Shown: positions 18,975-28,350, counted from the stretch's first letter. The stretch is DNA of 64,000 nt from Lacrimispora xylanisolvens (GCF_002934545.1 NZ_PTJA01000009.1:165152-229151); one strand, 5' to 3'. The notes: generated by a model not told the origin, from the sequence alone. A program made the numbers and translations.

Positions 18975-19534
18975 CGTTTTATTCTGCTTAAGGAACTTGG
19001 GGTGATTCCAATGTAAGAGGCTATATATTCCTGCTTCACGCGTTCTTCGATATCAGCATATTTATTAACAAAATGAAGATATCTTTCTTTTGCATGCATT
19101 CTCTGAAAGGATACCCCCTTTTCATCGATCAGTATAAAGGCATTTTTATATAGTTCGTCAAAAAGATTCCGAAATTGCTGGTACTGTTTCATTAAATCGC
19201 GCAGCTGTTCTACTGCTATTTCTGCAACCTGACAATCTTCCAGAGTCTCTATCCAGAATTCGGAAGGACTATCACTGAGAATATTATAAAAGCAGCACCA
19301 TTCTCCTTCTTTCGAGAAGCACTTTGTAACTTCCATTCCCTCTTCATCAATATAGACTCCTCTTACGATACCCTGGAGAAGTAAACAAAGAACTTTTGTA
19401 TTTTCCCCCATACTCAATATGTTACAGCCTTTTTTATACGATCTGAGTGTAAACACTGATTCAATTGTCTGAATCAAATCACTGGGGATTCCTTTCTCTT
19501 CCAGATATTGAGGTAAACTTAATTTTCTCTCCAT
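18965..19534 (-). CDS. Crp/Fnr-family regulator
   Basis: 189 residues. The cyclic-nucleotide-binding-like beta-roll (SYKKGCNILSMGENTKVLCLLLQG) occupies residues 30-120, followed by the dimer helix. A C-terminal helix-turn-helix is abbreviated to YIASYIGITPSSLSRIKREL. The protein matches the short Crp-like regulators common in Bacteroidetes and Firmicutes (about 190 residues). No iron-sulfur cysteines are seen, so it is not a classical FNR. Its target is unclear; the SDR downstream is a candidate. Confidence 0.87.
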   Translation of the reverse strand: MERKLSLPQYLEEKGIPSDLIQTIESVFTLRSYKKGCNILSMGENTKVLCLLLQGIVRGVYIDEEGMEVTKCFSKEGEWCCFYNILSDSPSEFWIETLEDCQVAEIAVEQLRDLMKQYQQFRNLFDELYKNAFILIDEKGVSFQRMHAKERYLHFVNKYADIEERVKQEYIASYIGITPSSLSRIKREL

Positions 19535-19647
19535 TTATTAAACTCCATACTGATAACCGCAGACTCAGATTCCAAAAACCACATCAAAGTCTATGTAACT
19601 ATCTTTTTATAACATATAATAAATTTCGATTAAAATCAAGTGAAACG

Positions 19648-20352
19648 TTATTCACCGGATACTGTGATATTTAAGTTTTTGATTTTTTCATTATGAACTG
19701 TAAAACAGAAATCCAAAGGAATGGGGCTTCCTTCGAAATCACCTGAAATGACAGCAGTGACAATCGTTTCACCATTTTTTTCTGCATAACTGGTGACATC
19801 AGTCATAACTTTTGCGCCCCTGTTTGCCTCTAGAATATGCCTGCTGACCGCTGCTGGTCCATGGTACGTCTCTCCTTCATCTACCAACATTGCATCCTCT
19901 GTAAAACATCCTGCAAGCAGGTTTTCATCAAAAATATCTGAGGCATGATAATAGGCGGCAATCGGCTGGGGCAATGGAATTGCCCTGCTGTTAGAGGAAA
20001 GTACATTGCAAAGCCGTGTAATTTTATCCCCCTCCATTGTAAAATGAAAATCAAGAAACAATGGATCAGGCAGACCAGCCTTATTGTATTCACCATCACA
20101 TTTTGCAGTAACGACAATTTCTTTGGCATCTTGAACGGCATTTATGACTTCCAGTCTTAAATGTACACCAAAATAATCGTGGTCACTCCACTCTTTAATA
20201 TCTGGTTTTCCATGATATTCTTTTCCTGCGTCCATTACAACGGCATTCTCTTCAAAAATAGAAAGAAAGGCGGCTGGGTCACCCGCGTTCGTTGCCTGAA
20301 AATGTGTCTCAACCGCTTTCGGTAATTGAAATTTATTGTTTGTCATAGTCAT
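19648..20352 (-). CDS. Tandem SnoaL/NTF2-like protein
   Basis: 234 residues made of two similar alpha+beta cone domains: residues about 8-115 and 118-234. The repeat is visible as AVETHFQATNAGDPAAFLSIF against IAAYYHASDIFDENLLAGCF, and as DAGKEYHGKPDIKEW against DEGETYHGPAAVSRH. Such folds are found in isomerases, hydrolases and polyketide cyclases. It lies nine bases downstream of an SDR, so the pair probably works as one unit, perhaps on a shared small molecule. The WYL regulator upstream probably controls both. Confidence 0.78.
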   Translation of the reverse strand: MTMTNNKFQLPKAVETHFQATNAGDPAAFLSIFEENAVVMDAGKEYHGKPDIKEWSDHDYFGVHLRLEVINAVQDAKEIVVTAKCDGEYNKAGLPDPLFLDFHFTMEGDKITRLCNVLSSNSRAIPLPQPIAAYYHASDIFDENLLAGCFTEDAMLVDEGETYHGPAAVSRHILEANRGAKVMTDVTSYAEKNGETIVTAVISGDFEGSPIPLDFCFTVHNEKIKNLNITVSGE

Positions 20353-20361
20353 CCTTCTCCT

Positions 20362-21165
20362 TTATACTGTGCGGACAATTCCGCCATCAATTGTATGTTC
20401 TGCACCCACGATGTAGGAGGCGCGATCTGATACAAGAAACGCAGCAAGTTCAGCTACTTCCTCAGGACGTGCTGTTCGCCCTATGGGGATTCCTCCCAAT
20501 GAATCCATTAAAATCTGCCTTGCATCATTATAATTACAGCTACGTTCCTGCGCCATCCGCTCAATGAGTCTTTCTGCTGCCTTTGTTTCCGTAAACCCTG
20601 GTGCTATGCTGTTAACACGGATTCCCTTTGGTGCAAGTTCTGTCGCAAGTGCCTTGCTGTAATTACCAAGCGCTGCTTTTGCTGCCGAGTACGCCATGGT
20701 GTTTTCACCTGGAAACCGGCGCTGTATGGATGTGATATGAAGGATTACGCCACTGCCTTGTTTCAGCATTGGCGGCAACAATCCCCGATCCAGCCGAACC
20801 GCTGCAAAAAGGTTGGTATCGAATGTACGCTGCCAGTCCTCATCTGATTGCCTGAGCGCGCCGCCGGTGGGAGTTGATGAACCGCCGACATTGTTGACGA
20901 GAATATCCACTCCTCCAAAATGTTCCAGAATATATTCCACAACTTTTGCAGTGCCCTCAGGTGTGCTGATATCAGCTTGTATAAATAATTCCGGTCTCTT
21001 TAATTCTTCCGGAGTAGTTCGCGCTGTTGTAATGACAGTCGCTCCAGCTTTTGCAAGGCGTTTAACAATAGCCTCACCCATTCCGCCCTTCGTACCTCCA
21101 GTCACGAGAATGCGCTTTCCCTGGAGTTCTTTGGGATCAATTGACATATGGCTAAAACTCTCCAT
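20362..21165 (-). CDS. Short-chain dehydrogenase/reductase
   Basis: 267-residue classical SDR. The cofactor motif VTGGTKGGMGEAI is near residue 20, the NNVGG site replaces the common NNAG, the catalytic Ser is in ITSIQRR, and YxxxK appears as YSAAKAA. It ends with the common IVGAEHTIDGG. AAAGGAGGT selects the start at 21165. The gene lies just downstream of a WYL regulator, with a 46-base perfect dyad overlapping the promoter region. It is followed by the SnoaL-like gene in the same transcript. Confidence 0.9.
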   Translation of the reverse strand: MESFSHMSIDPKELQGKRILVTGGTKGGMGEAIVKRLAKAGATVITTARTTPEELKRPELFIQADISTPEGTAKVVEYILEHFGGVDILVNNVGGSSTPTGGALRQSDEDWQRTFDTNLFAAVRLDRGLLPPMLKQGSGVILHITSIQRRFPGENTMAYSAAKAALGNYSKALATELAPKGIRVNSIAPGFTETKAAERLIERMAQERSCNYNDARQILMDSLGGIPIGRTARPEEVAELAAFLVSDRASYIVGAEHTIDGGIVRTV

Positions 21166-21214
21166 GAATGAACCTCCTTTGATTGATTTGTAAGATTTTA
21201 TCAACACTTTGATT

Positions 21215-21260
21215 ATATAAAATATAACCTGACAGCACCGTGTCAGGTTATATTTTATAT
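21215..21260. promoter_or_regulatory. WYL-regulator operator overlapping the regulator's stop codon
   Basis: A perfect 20-bp inverted repeat around a 6-base centre, with core CCTGACA-6-TGTCAGG. It covers the last codons and stop of the WYL gene and sits upstream of the SDR start. The same core recurs upstream of the WYL gene at 22190-22219. Confidence 0.8.
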
Positions 21261-22156
21261 CTCATGGCAATTTTACTTAATTCGAGCTGAAGCATATCAC
21301 GTATATGCTGTGGGCTTTTTACTTCAGCTTCGGAGCCAAAAGACAGAATATACCGGATCAGCCAATCACTTTCAGGCAAAGTGGTCATAATGGTGAATGA
21401 GCCATCTGTGTTTTTAGTAATTTCTTTCTCCTCAAATTCATCATATACGCGGTAGGCTCCATCAGCAGAAATATTGAAACATAGTTCAATCCACTTCTGA
21501 GTTTCCTGCAACTGACCGCCGCCAGGCAATGGTTCGGGGATCATTGGGGTGAAAGTTTCCTCTGTTTTCTGGACATCTGCCATTCTTACAATTTTAAACA
21601 TTCTTAATTCATTCCTAGTCTGGCAGAACGCCTGTAAATACCAGGCATTTGTTTTAAATATGAGTTTCATTGGTTCAACTCTTCGGGCAGTTTTCTCACC
21701 TGATGAACCGAAATAATTAAATTCAATAATTCTATGACTCAGGATGGCATCCTTTATTTGCGTAAATTGACTATATCCCTTATCATCACTTCCCCATGGA
21801 CTGAAATCCACTTCAATCCAGTTTGTTCTGCTCTTATTGAACAGGCTGCTTAATTTGGCGAGAACTTTATCTGCCTCAGGAACCTGTGTGACGGTCATGC
21901 TTTGCAGCGCATATAATATCTCATTTTGCTCTCTCTCAGAAAGAACCGATTTATCAAGAACATAGTGTTCCAGCAGGGAAATGCCTCCGCCCTTTCCCTG
22001 AAGAGCATAGATTGGTATCCCTGCTAAAGACAGTGTATCAATATCACGATATATAGTTCTGACTGATACTTCAAAATGCTCTGCCAGTTCATTGGCTGTC
22101 ATAAACTTTTTGTTCAGTAAAAGATATATTATTTCGAAAAGTCTGTTTATCTGCAT
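21248..22156 (-). CDS. YafY-type regulator, HTH plus WYL domain
   Basis: 302 residues: an N-terminal DeoR-like helix-turn-helix (MTANELAEHFEVSVRTIYRD) and a WYL domain (from about residue 140, with AWYLQAFCQTRNELRMFKI) that binds a ligand in related proteins. A C-terminal WCX-like part follows. It has a palindromic operator upstream and a second one over its own stop codon. That implies autoregulation and control of the SDR/SnoaL pair downstream. It is paralogous to the gene at 45409-46305, sharing the blocks SVRTIYRD, NYVLDK/HYVLDK, NWVEVDFS and WGS. Confidence 0.92.
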   Translation of the reverse strand: MQINRLFEIIYLLLNKKFMTANELAEHFEVSVRTIYRDIDTLSLAGIPIYALQGKGGGISLLEHYVLDKSVLSEREQNEILYALQSMTVTQVPEADKVLAKLSSLFNKSRTNWIEVDFSPWGSDDKGYSQFTQIKDAILSHRIIEFNYFGSSGEKTARRVEPMKLIFKTNAWYLQAFCQTRNELRMFKIVRMADVQKTEETFTPMIPEPLPGGGQLQETQKWIELCFNISADGAYRVYDEFEEKEITKNTDGSFTIMTTLPESDWLIRYILSFGSEAEVKSPQHIRDMLQLELSKIAMRYKI

Positions 22157-22189
22157 ATTCCTTACTCCAATCTTACTTTATTATAGACG

Positions 22190-22219
22190 AATAACCTGAC
22201 AACTGCATGTCAGGTTATT
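22190..22219. promoter_or_regulatory. WYL-regulator operator upstream of its own gene
   Basis: Perfect 12-bp arms AATAACCTGACA/TGTCAGGTTATT around a 6-base centre, located just before a TATAAT-like box and the WYL start codon. Confidence 0.8.
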
Positions 22220-22257
22220 TATAAACTTTATAAATATTTTAATTTATTGTAATTTGC

Positions 22258-23007
22258 TCAGTTAATAATTTCCCCTTTATTTTTTGCTAAATTTTCACGC
22301 CATTTACTTTTTTCTGTAGTAGTAATTTTATTCCACTCAGCCTCCTCACCAATAATTTTCAGGGGTTCTTTTGAACGGTAGGAACGAGTTAAGTTACCTG
22401 GGAACTTCTTGTCAGTAACATTGGGGTCATTTTCAAATTCACCCATTGGTTCTATTCTATAAACCCGTTCTCTTCCTTCTCCTTTTGCCAATGCCGCTGC
22501 AAGTCCCGCACCATTGATATTAGCAGTAAAATAGATATGATTCATTTGAAGCTCAGGCTTGTAATTAGAAATTCCACCAGCTGTAAGCAAATCACCAACT
22601 TTTAAATCTGCCTTGGTTCCATGATAAAATGGACCTTTATCAGAAGGTGCTCCTTTATATGATTCACTTAATTCAGTATATTTTTTTGCATTGTCAGAAT
22701 CATGCAGCTCCTCATAACACCCGGAAATATCTGCATATAATGTTGTGTATGCACTCTTTACATTCTCATCATTTATATTTCGTGCACACTGTAAGGATGT
22801 TTCCAGCCATTTTAATTTATCTGTGATATCCTTTTGTCGATGGGCAAAATGATATGCTGCAATAAATTTTTCATAGTCATCTGCTGCCTCATCCCATGCT
22901 TGCTGAAACATCTTGTCAGCTTCTTCAACATTTCCACGATCTTCTAAACTCATCCCTATTACACAGAGTTTAATGACGTTGTTGTTCGGATCAAATTTTA
23001 TATTCAT
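22258..23007 (-). CDS. Rifamycin ADP-ribosyltransferase (Arr) with N-terminal helical extension
   Basis: The C-terminal half (residues about 125-245) is a clear Arr domain: PFYHGTKADLKVGDLL, MNHIYFTA, YRIEPMGEFENDPN and VTDKKFPGN. The three residues known to matter in mycobacterial Arr are present at the right spacing (His 129, Tyr 159, Asp 194). Arr transfers ADP-ribose from NAD to rifamycins and inactivates them. Residues 1-120 form a helical, TPR-like region absent from the minimal Arr of about 140 residues. It might bind a partner or be a tetratricopeptide adaptor. GGAGG precedes the start. It stands between the WYL gene and an exporter pair. Confidence 0.9.
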   Translation of the reverse strand: MNIKFDPNNNVIKLCVIGMSLEDRGNVEEADKMFQQAWDEAADDYEKFIAAYHFAHRQKDITDKLKWLETSLQCARNINDENVKSAYTTLYADISGCYEELHDSDNAKKYTELSESYKGAPSDKGPFYHGTKADLKVGDLLTAGGISNYKPELQMNHIYFTANINGAGLAAALAKGEGRERVYRIEPMGEFENDPNVTDKKFPGNLTRSYRSKEPLKIIGEEAEWNKITTTEKSKWRENLAKNKGEIIN

Positions 23008-23041
23008 ATCATTTTACCTCCAAATTAAAGATACCACGGCA

Positions 23042-24754
23042 TTATATTATTTCTGTCTGGGCATGTACAAGGCTAGTATACACGGAACCATTTTTCATCA
23101 GCTCCGTATGTGATCCTGCTTCCGCCACCTTTCCATTCTCAAAAACATAGATCGTGTCTGCATTCTGAACTGTGGACAGACGGTGGGCAATAATAATTGT
23201 GGTTTTCCCCTGGCGTAATTCATCCATATTTCGTTGGATCTGACGCTCTGTCTCAAGATCCAATGCAGATGTTGCCTCATCAAGAATTAATACATCCGGG
23301 TCTGCTGCCAGAGCTCTTGCAAGGGAAAGGCGTTGCTTCTGACCGCCCGACAAGCTGATTCCCCGTTCCCCTATCATAGCATCATACCCAAGCTCCAGAT
23401 TCATAATATCATCATGAATCTGTACCAGCTTACAGATTTTTATCATTTTTTCATGGGTAATTCCACTTCTTCCAAACAATATGTTGTTTCGAATGGTATC
23501 CGGGAAAAAATAAGGCTCCTGAAAAGCAATATTGTAACAGGAATCGTAATCATGTTCCTTTATGTCTTTCAATTCCACTCCATTGATACGGATAGCTCCG
23601 TTTGAAGGCTCATAGAACCGAAGAAGCAGTCTTGCGACGGTTGACTTTCCACTTCCGCTGGACCCAACAATTGCTACCTTTTTACCAATTGGAATTGAGA
23701 ATGTTAATTCATCCAGTACCTTTTGAGAATTTTCTGAATATTGAAAGGATACTTTATCAAAAGCAATTTCATTAATTTGATTCAGGGATTTTGCTCCGGT
23801 CTCCCCTTCAGCACTTTCAATTACCGATCTGACACGCTCAATGCTGACTTCAAAAGAGGTCCAGCGAACATGAAATTCATAAACTGCCTGCAAAGAGGTA
23901 GTTATATTTAATGAGTACTGATATAAAATCAAATATGTACCAAGAGTCATCTGATTATGCAATACCAGATATCCGCCGTATATTAATACTACAAGATTGG
24001 TCCCCCATCGCAGTGGAGCAGTCAGAAACAATTGCTCATTTATTATTCTTACTTCTTCCATTATTTTTGTATAATACTTTTTAAATAACCGATGGTAAAT
24101 CTTCTCTTCCCATCCCATTCGGTTATATGCAATTACTTCTCTTGTGGAGGAGATCCCCTCCTCAATATGAACCAGAAGATTGGTTCTGCTTTCTTTTACC
24201 TCTTTTGACTTGGTCTTCATGCGCTCTTTGTAGCTTTTCCCTATGATAAAATATAAAATTATCATGACAATCAGTATGATTAGTACCGAAGGACTTAAAT
24301 ATGCCATAATGCCGATTAAAACAATGAGTTTAATCAGATCCTGAAGGGTAAGGGGCAAGCGGTAAACATTCTCTCCAATGGATTCCACATCATTTGTAAA
24401 ATAATCCACATATCTTGTAATTCTCTCATTTTGGAACTGTGAAATGGGCATTCGATACAATGCCTGCATTAATACCTCTCCAACACTGACCCTCACTCCA
24501 TATCCGATCTTATGAAGTATCCACTCTGACCAATAGGGGGTAACAGCTCCTAACAAATAGGCTATTGTAATAAATATAAGCAGCTTAGGAAGAAATTGAT
24601 AATTTCCCTGTGTAAAAACAGAGTCAACTAACCATTTTTGAAGTCCGATCTTTGACATTTGAGCTATGATTTCTAAAATCATGATGATACAGGCGCCCAG
24701 GAATGCCCACTTGCTTTTCTTAATAAATTTCCAGTACCAACGTATATGTTTCAT
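23042..24754 (-). CDS. ABC exporter half, membrane plus ATPase
   Basis: 570 residues: six membrane segments in residues 1-310 and a nucleotide-binding domain from about 335. Walker A is VGSSGSGKST, the signature LSGGQKQRL, Walker B ILDEATSALD and the switch IAHRLSTV, all canonical. It overlaps the upstream partner gene by one base, so the two proteins probably form a heterodimer exporting a lipid, peptide or drug. The gene next downstream is Arr, but with its own ribosome site and no evident link. Confidence 0.92.
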   Translation of the reverse strand: MKHIRWYWKFIKKSKWAFLGACIIMILEIIAQMSKIGLQKWLVDSVFTQGNYQFLPKLLIFITIAYLLGAVTPYWSEWILHKIGYGVRVSVGEVLMQALYRMPISQFQNERITRYVDYFTNDVESIGENVYRLPLTLQDLIKLIVLIGIMAYLSPSVLIILIVMIILYFIIGKSYKERMKTKSKEVKESRTNLLVHIEEGISSTREVIAYNRMGWEEKIYHRLFKKYYTKIMEEVRIINEQLFLTAPLRWGTNLVVLIYGGYLVLHNQMTLGTYLILYQYSLNITTSLQAVYEFHVRWTSFEVSIERVRSVIESAEGETGAKSLNQINEIAFDKVSFQYSENSQKVLDELTFSIPIGKKVAIVGSSGSGKSTVARLLLRFYEPSNGAIRINGVELKDIKEHDYDSCYNIAFQEPYFFPDTIRNNILFGRSGITHEKMIKICKLVQIHDDIMNLELGYDAMIGERGISLSGGQKQRLSLARALAADPDVLILDEATSALDLETERQIQRNMDELRQGKTTIIIAHRLSTVQNADTIYVFENGKVAEAGSHTELMKNGSVYTSLVHAQTEII

Positions 24755-26493
24755 CAGCTGACTCCTTCTACGAGTTCGTAAAATAACCCTTTTCTATGTA
24801 TCAGTTCTTCGTATGTGCCAATCTCAGCTGCTTTTCCATCCTGAACATAAACAATTTTATCATAATCCATAATCGTAGAAATACGATGGGCTATGGCTAT
24901 GGTAGTCCTGCCTTTGCTTAACTGATCAAGAGCTTTCTTAATATAGGCTTCACTTACATTATCCAGTGCAGAGGTTGCTTCATCAAGGAGCAGAATGGCA
25001 GGATTTTTAATAAACATCCTTGCAATTGCAATTCTTTGCTTTTGTCCTCCGGATAATTTAATGCCCCGCTCTCCCACAAGCGTTTCATACTGCTGTTCCG
25101 TTTCCATAATAAACTCATGGGCGTAAGCTGCTTTAGCTGCCTGAATCACCTCTTCATCCGTGGCATCAGGGTTCCCAAACCGAATATTTTCTTTAATGGA
25201 AGAACCAAACAGATACGTCTCCTGAAAAACATACCCAATGCTGTTTCTTAGCTGAGATAAGGACAGATTTTTTAAGGATACTCCCTCCAGAGTGATGTCC
25301 CCCTCCTGGGGATCATAAAATCGGTCCAGTAATTTTAATACCGTTGATTTTCCATTTCCGCTGGCTCCCACAAAAGCGACACGCTCTCCAGATTTTATTT
25401 CCAGATTAAACTCTTTTAACAGATCGGTTCGGTCCTGATAATGAAACGAAACATTCTGCAAGGAAAAATTACCAGATATCTGAGGGAGAATGCGAGGTTT
25501 TGCAGGTTCGGCTATATCTGGCTCAATTTTAATAAAGTCAAATAGTTTCTCTGCCTGGCCCAATAAATGCATCTGCTCCGTGAAAACATAGGATAATCCA
25601 TTGATCTGTCGCATAACCATCATAAAATAAAAGATATATGCGCTAAATTCACCTACGGTCATTTCTCCATGCTTTACCAGATAAGAGCCAAATACAAAAA
25701 AACCGATATTACCAATACTGGTGGTAGCTACGCACAAGGCTGGCCGCAAAAGCCGAAAGAAAAGGGAACCAAGCCGGGCATCTTTATAAGCCCTGAATGA
25801 CTCCACAAATCTCCCTGTCTCCCACTCTCTTGCATGATACGCCCGGACCTCCTGTATGGCACTTATGCTGTCATATGTCTTTTTATCCAGTGCCGTTTTT
25901 GTATCTGTCTGCTTTTTCAAAAATTCCACCACTTTTTTATCAATATAAGGACCATAGGTAAAAAACAGCAGGTAGCTTCCCATAATAATCAAGGTAAAGC
26001 GGTAGTCCTTAATGGAAATGACAGCTAAGGGAAATAGGATGGATAAAATCATATAAACCGTACCTGGAAAAAAGTCTCTGTATATACTTTGCACTGCAAG
26101 AACTTCTGTATTCAATAGGGATAACGTCTCACCCACAGGTTTGCGTTCAAAATAGGAGAAACCAAGCCTCCGCAAATGACGATACACCGAATACTGCAAA
26201 TCTCTTGCCGTTTTTTCAGGCAGAGCCCTCTGCATTACATTGTTTATGGCAATAAATATAAGCATAACTACGATTGCAGTAATTAAATATAGAATTTGTC
26301 CGGTAAATGCCTCCGCATTCTGCTGCATTACCACCTTGTCAATAAAGACCTGGATAAAATATGGAATGGACATCTCACATAGAATAATACCCGATCCTGA
26401 AAGAATAAACAAAAGTAAAAGCCCTGTATAAGGCTTAAAAAATGATAATACCCAGAGATAGACTGACAGTCTCTTTTTATTATGCTGCTTCAT
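24754..26493 (-). CDS. ABC exporter half, membrane plus ATPase
   Basis: 579 residues: an N-terminal six-helix membrane domain and a C-terminal ATPase. The motifs VGASGNGKST, LSGGQKQRI, LLLDEATSALD and AIAHRISTI are complete. Because the partner is also canonical, both ATP sites of the dimer could be active, unlike the exporter at 47.7-51.3 kb. GGGGAGGG lies before the start. Substrate unknown. Confidence 0.92.
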   Translation of the reverse strand: MKQHNKKRLSVYLWVLSFFKPYTGLLLLFILSGSGIILCEMSIPYFIQVFIDKVVMQQNAEAFTGQILYLITAIVVMLIFIAINNVMQRALPEKTARDLQYSVYRHLRRLGFSYFERKPVGETLSLLNTEVLAVQSIYRDFFPGTVYMILSILFPLAVISIKDYRFTLIIMGSYLLFFTYGPYIDKKVVEFLKKQTDTKTALDKKTYDSISAIQEVRAYHAREWETGRFVESFRAYKDARLGSLFFRLLRPALCVATTSIGNIGFFVFGSYLVKHGEMTVGEFSAYIFYFMMVMRQINGLSYVFTEQMHLLGQAEKLFDFIKIEPDIAEPAKPRILPQISGNFSLQNVSFHYQDRTDLLKEFNLEIKSGERVAFVGASGNGKSTVLKLLDRFYDPQEGDITLEGVSLKNLSLSQLRNSIGYVFQETYLFGSSIKENIRFGNPDATDEEVIQAAKAAYAHEFIMETEQQYETLVGERGIKLSGGQKQRIAIARMFIKNPAILLLDEATSALDNVSEAYIKKALDQLSKGRTTIAIAHRISTIMDYDKIVYVQDGKAAEIGTYEELIHRKGLFYELVEGVS

Positions 26494-26630
26494 ATTCCCC
26501 TCCCCGTTTCTGTTCCGGAATTTTTCTAAACATTTCTTCTCTGCTTAATCTATCCGGTTTTTAGTTTCTATATAGTATACCATTAGTTTGATGAGCATAC
26601 AATTATTATAAATAAGTGGAAGGAAGAAAT

Positions 26631-27524
26631 ATGGGGTCTTCAAAAAATTATAGATGTTATCTTAAAAAATTACTTCTAGTCATAACTTACAGCTTGTTAT
26701 CTATCTCGATCATCAAAAGTATTTATAAAATCAACGCGGTTTCTTCCGTACAAACCCTTGATGGAATTATAGTTCCGATCATTATGTATCATCAGGTAAA
26801 AAACAGTGGTTTCGGCAATGATGTCATTAGCCCCTCTGAATTTGAAAGTGATTTAAAGTATTTAAAAGATAATAATTACAATACTATTACGATGACACAA
26901 TTAATTGATTATGTTTATGATAAGAAAGATTTGCCCCCAAATCCGGTCATTCTGGCTTTTGATGATGGGTATCTTAGTACCTATTTAAATGTTTATCCAT
27001 TGTTAAAAGAATACAATATGAAAATAGTTCTATCTATCATAGGAAAAAGTGTGGATGAGTTTTCGAAGGTAAAGGATGAAAATATTGAATATTCTCATGT
27101 TACATGGGATGAAGTAAAAGAAATGCAGGATTCCGGACTGGTTGAAATGCAAAACCACTCCTATGGTTTGCATAAAATTTCAAAAGAACGCTATGGATGC
27201 AGTCAAATGGCAAATGAGACTCAGAAGCACTATGAAGAATTTATAGGAAATGATCTGAATATGCTGCAGGAGAAATTAATGGAAGTAACAGGAATCTGCC
27301 CAACTACATTTACATATCCATATGGCAGATATAACGATAATCTGGAAAATATAATTAAAAAACTTGGTTTTAAAGCAACTGTAACTTGCAAATTTGGAGT
27401 AAATGTTATAAATAATAATCCCGATACGTTGTTCAGTCTGAAAAGAATACGCAGGGCACATAATCAAAGTATTGGAACTATGTTAAAAAAGGGAATGGCT
27501 ACCGTGAAAATCCCTCATAACTAA
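26631..27524 (+). CDS. Polysaccharide deacetylase family protein
   Basis: NodB-type (CE4) deacetylase, about 297 residues, exported through an N-terminal hydrophobic anchor (residues about 13-32). Catalytic motifs are seen: the DD of LAFDDGY, the metal histidines in MQNHSYGLH, and TFTYPYGRYND. It resembles the poly-N-acetylglucosamine or peptidoglycan deacetylases that act at the cell wall. The start at 26631 is chosen because GGAAGGA lies upstream; a GTG five codons earlier is also in frame. It is a single-gene unit ending in a clear terminator. Confidence 0.88.
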   Translation: MGSSKNYRCYLKKLLLVITYSLLSISIIKSIYKINAVSSVQTLDGIIVPIIMYHQVKNSGFGNDVISPSEFESDLKYLKDNNYNTITMTQLIDYVYDKKDLPPNPVILAFDDGYLSTYLNVYPLLKEYNMKIVLSIIGKSVDEFSKVKDENIEYSHVTWDEVKEMQDSGLVEMQNHSYGLHKISKERYGCSQMANETQKHYEEFIGNDLNMLQEKLMEVTGICPTTFTYPYGRYNDNLENIIKKLGFKATVTCKFGVNVINNNPDTLFSLKRIRRAHNQSIGTMLKKGMATVKIPHN

Positions 27525-27557
27525 AAATCCTCCCCCTATAACAGAAGGAGGATTTTT
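27523..27557 (+). terminator. Terminator of the deacetylase gene
   Basis: Inverted repeat AAAAATCCTCC/GGAGGATTTTT with T-run, directly after the stop codon. Confidence 0.9.
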
Positions 27558-27606
27558 ATTGTCATATGTTATCTTGACGTGTTGGAGAACAAAAACCTTT
27601 GTCCAA

Positions 27607-27831
27607 TCAGGAGTCCTGCTCCTCTTTGGTCTGTTCCTCTGATGAAGTTAACACAGATTCCAGAGCTTGCTGGTATTCCTTCATTTTTGACAATTGTTCT
27701 TTCAATATCCCCAGTACAAGCTCCTCTGTCTGTTTCTGTTTTTCAGGATCAGCATGCATAGCTTCTGCTTGGGCAATCAGATCTTTTTTTGCTTCAATCT
27801 CTTTTCTGATCTTCTCAGCTAAATTATCCAT
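27607..27831 (-). CDS. Small coiled-coil protein, unknown
   Basis: About 74 residues, almost wholly helical and charged, with heptad-like patterns (LAEKIRKEIEAKKDLIAQAE; ILKEQLSKMKEYQQALESVL) and an acidic Glu/Gln/Lys tail. No family recognised. AAAGGTGG supports the start at 27831. It lies at the end of a minus-strand run of small genes. Confidence 0.6.
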   Translation of the reverse strand: MDNLAEKIRKEIEAKKDLIAQAEAMHADPEKQKQTEELVLGILKEQLSKMKEYQQALESVLTSSEEQTKEEQDS

Positions 27832-27846
27832 ACTTGTGACCACCTT

Positions 27847-28048
27847 TCCTAAATTGTTTCAATTACGCCATTATATTGCACACCAGATGTTTCGATGTGC
27901 CAGATTGGAACTGACATCTGTATCGGTCCCCACCCCATAGTTCTGGTTGTTCGATCTCATTCAGATGTATAATCATTATATGCTGGGGCTTATCCAACGG
28001 TGAAATACAGGCTGTCTCATTATGGCGTAAAGCTGTTTGGGCAGTCAT
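27847..28048 (-). pseudogene. Possible frameshifted small gene
   Basis: An ATG overlaps the stop (TGATG) of the TIGR04076 gene, an arrangement typical of coupled genes. The frame runs to about LNEIEQPELWG, and a neighbouring frame continues as GWGPIQMSVPIWHIETSGV to a stop near 27847. Read together they give about 67 residues. No family is recognised, and the case rests on position only. Confidence 0.25.
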
Positions 28049-28350
28049 CAAAGAAAGAATTCCTGTTCAAAGTTATAAAGTTCATCTTCCATACGTTCCA
28101 GTTCAATTTCAATAATTCCATTATCACGGCATACAAAATAATCTTTATCTCCTACCGCCTGCTTTCTTAAATTATTACATTTAGGGTATATGTCTGCCAA
28201 GGTGGCATAGCAATATTTGTCTAATTTATTGACCGTAGTATCAAAACAATGCTTCTTAATAATAATCTCATCGCCTTCCTTAAAAACCGGGCAATAATTA
28301 TTCTTCTTAACTACGGTCATTTTTATTACAGTTTGCGGCTTAAGTTCCAT
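28048..28350 (-). CDS. TIGR04076-family small protein
   Basis: 100 residues with the layout of the TIGR04076 family: an N-terminal strand (VIKMTVVKKNNYCPVFKEGD), a central helix with cysteines (LDKYCYATLADIYPKCNNL) and the end YFVCRDNGIIEIELERMED. Function is unknown; the conserved cysteines hint at metal or redox chemistry. GAGAGGATGAAAAA precedes the start. Confidence 0.75.
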   Translation of the reverse strand: MELKPQTVIKMTVVKKNNYCPVFKEGDEIIIKKHCFDTTVNKLDKYCYATLADIYPKCNNLRKQAVGDKDYFVCRDNGIIEIELERMEDELYNFEQEFFL

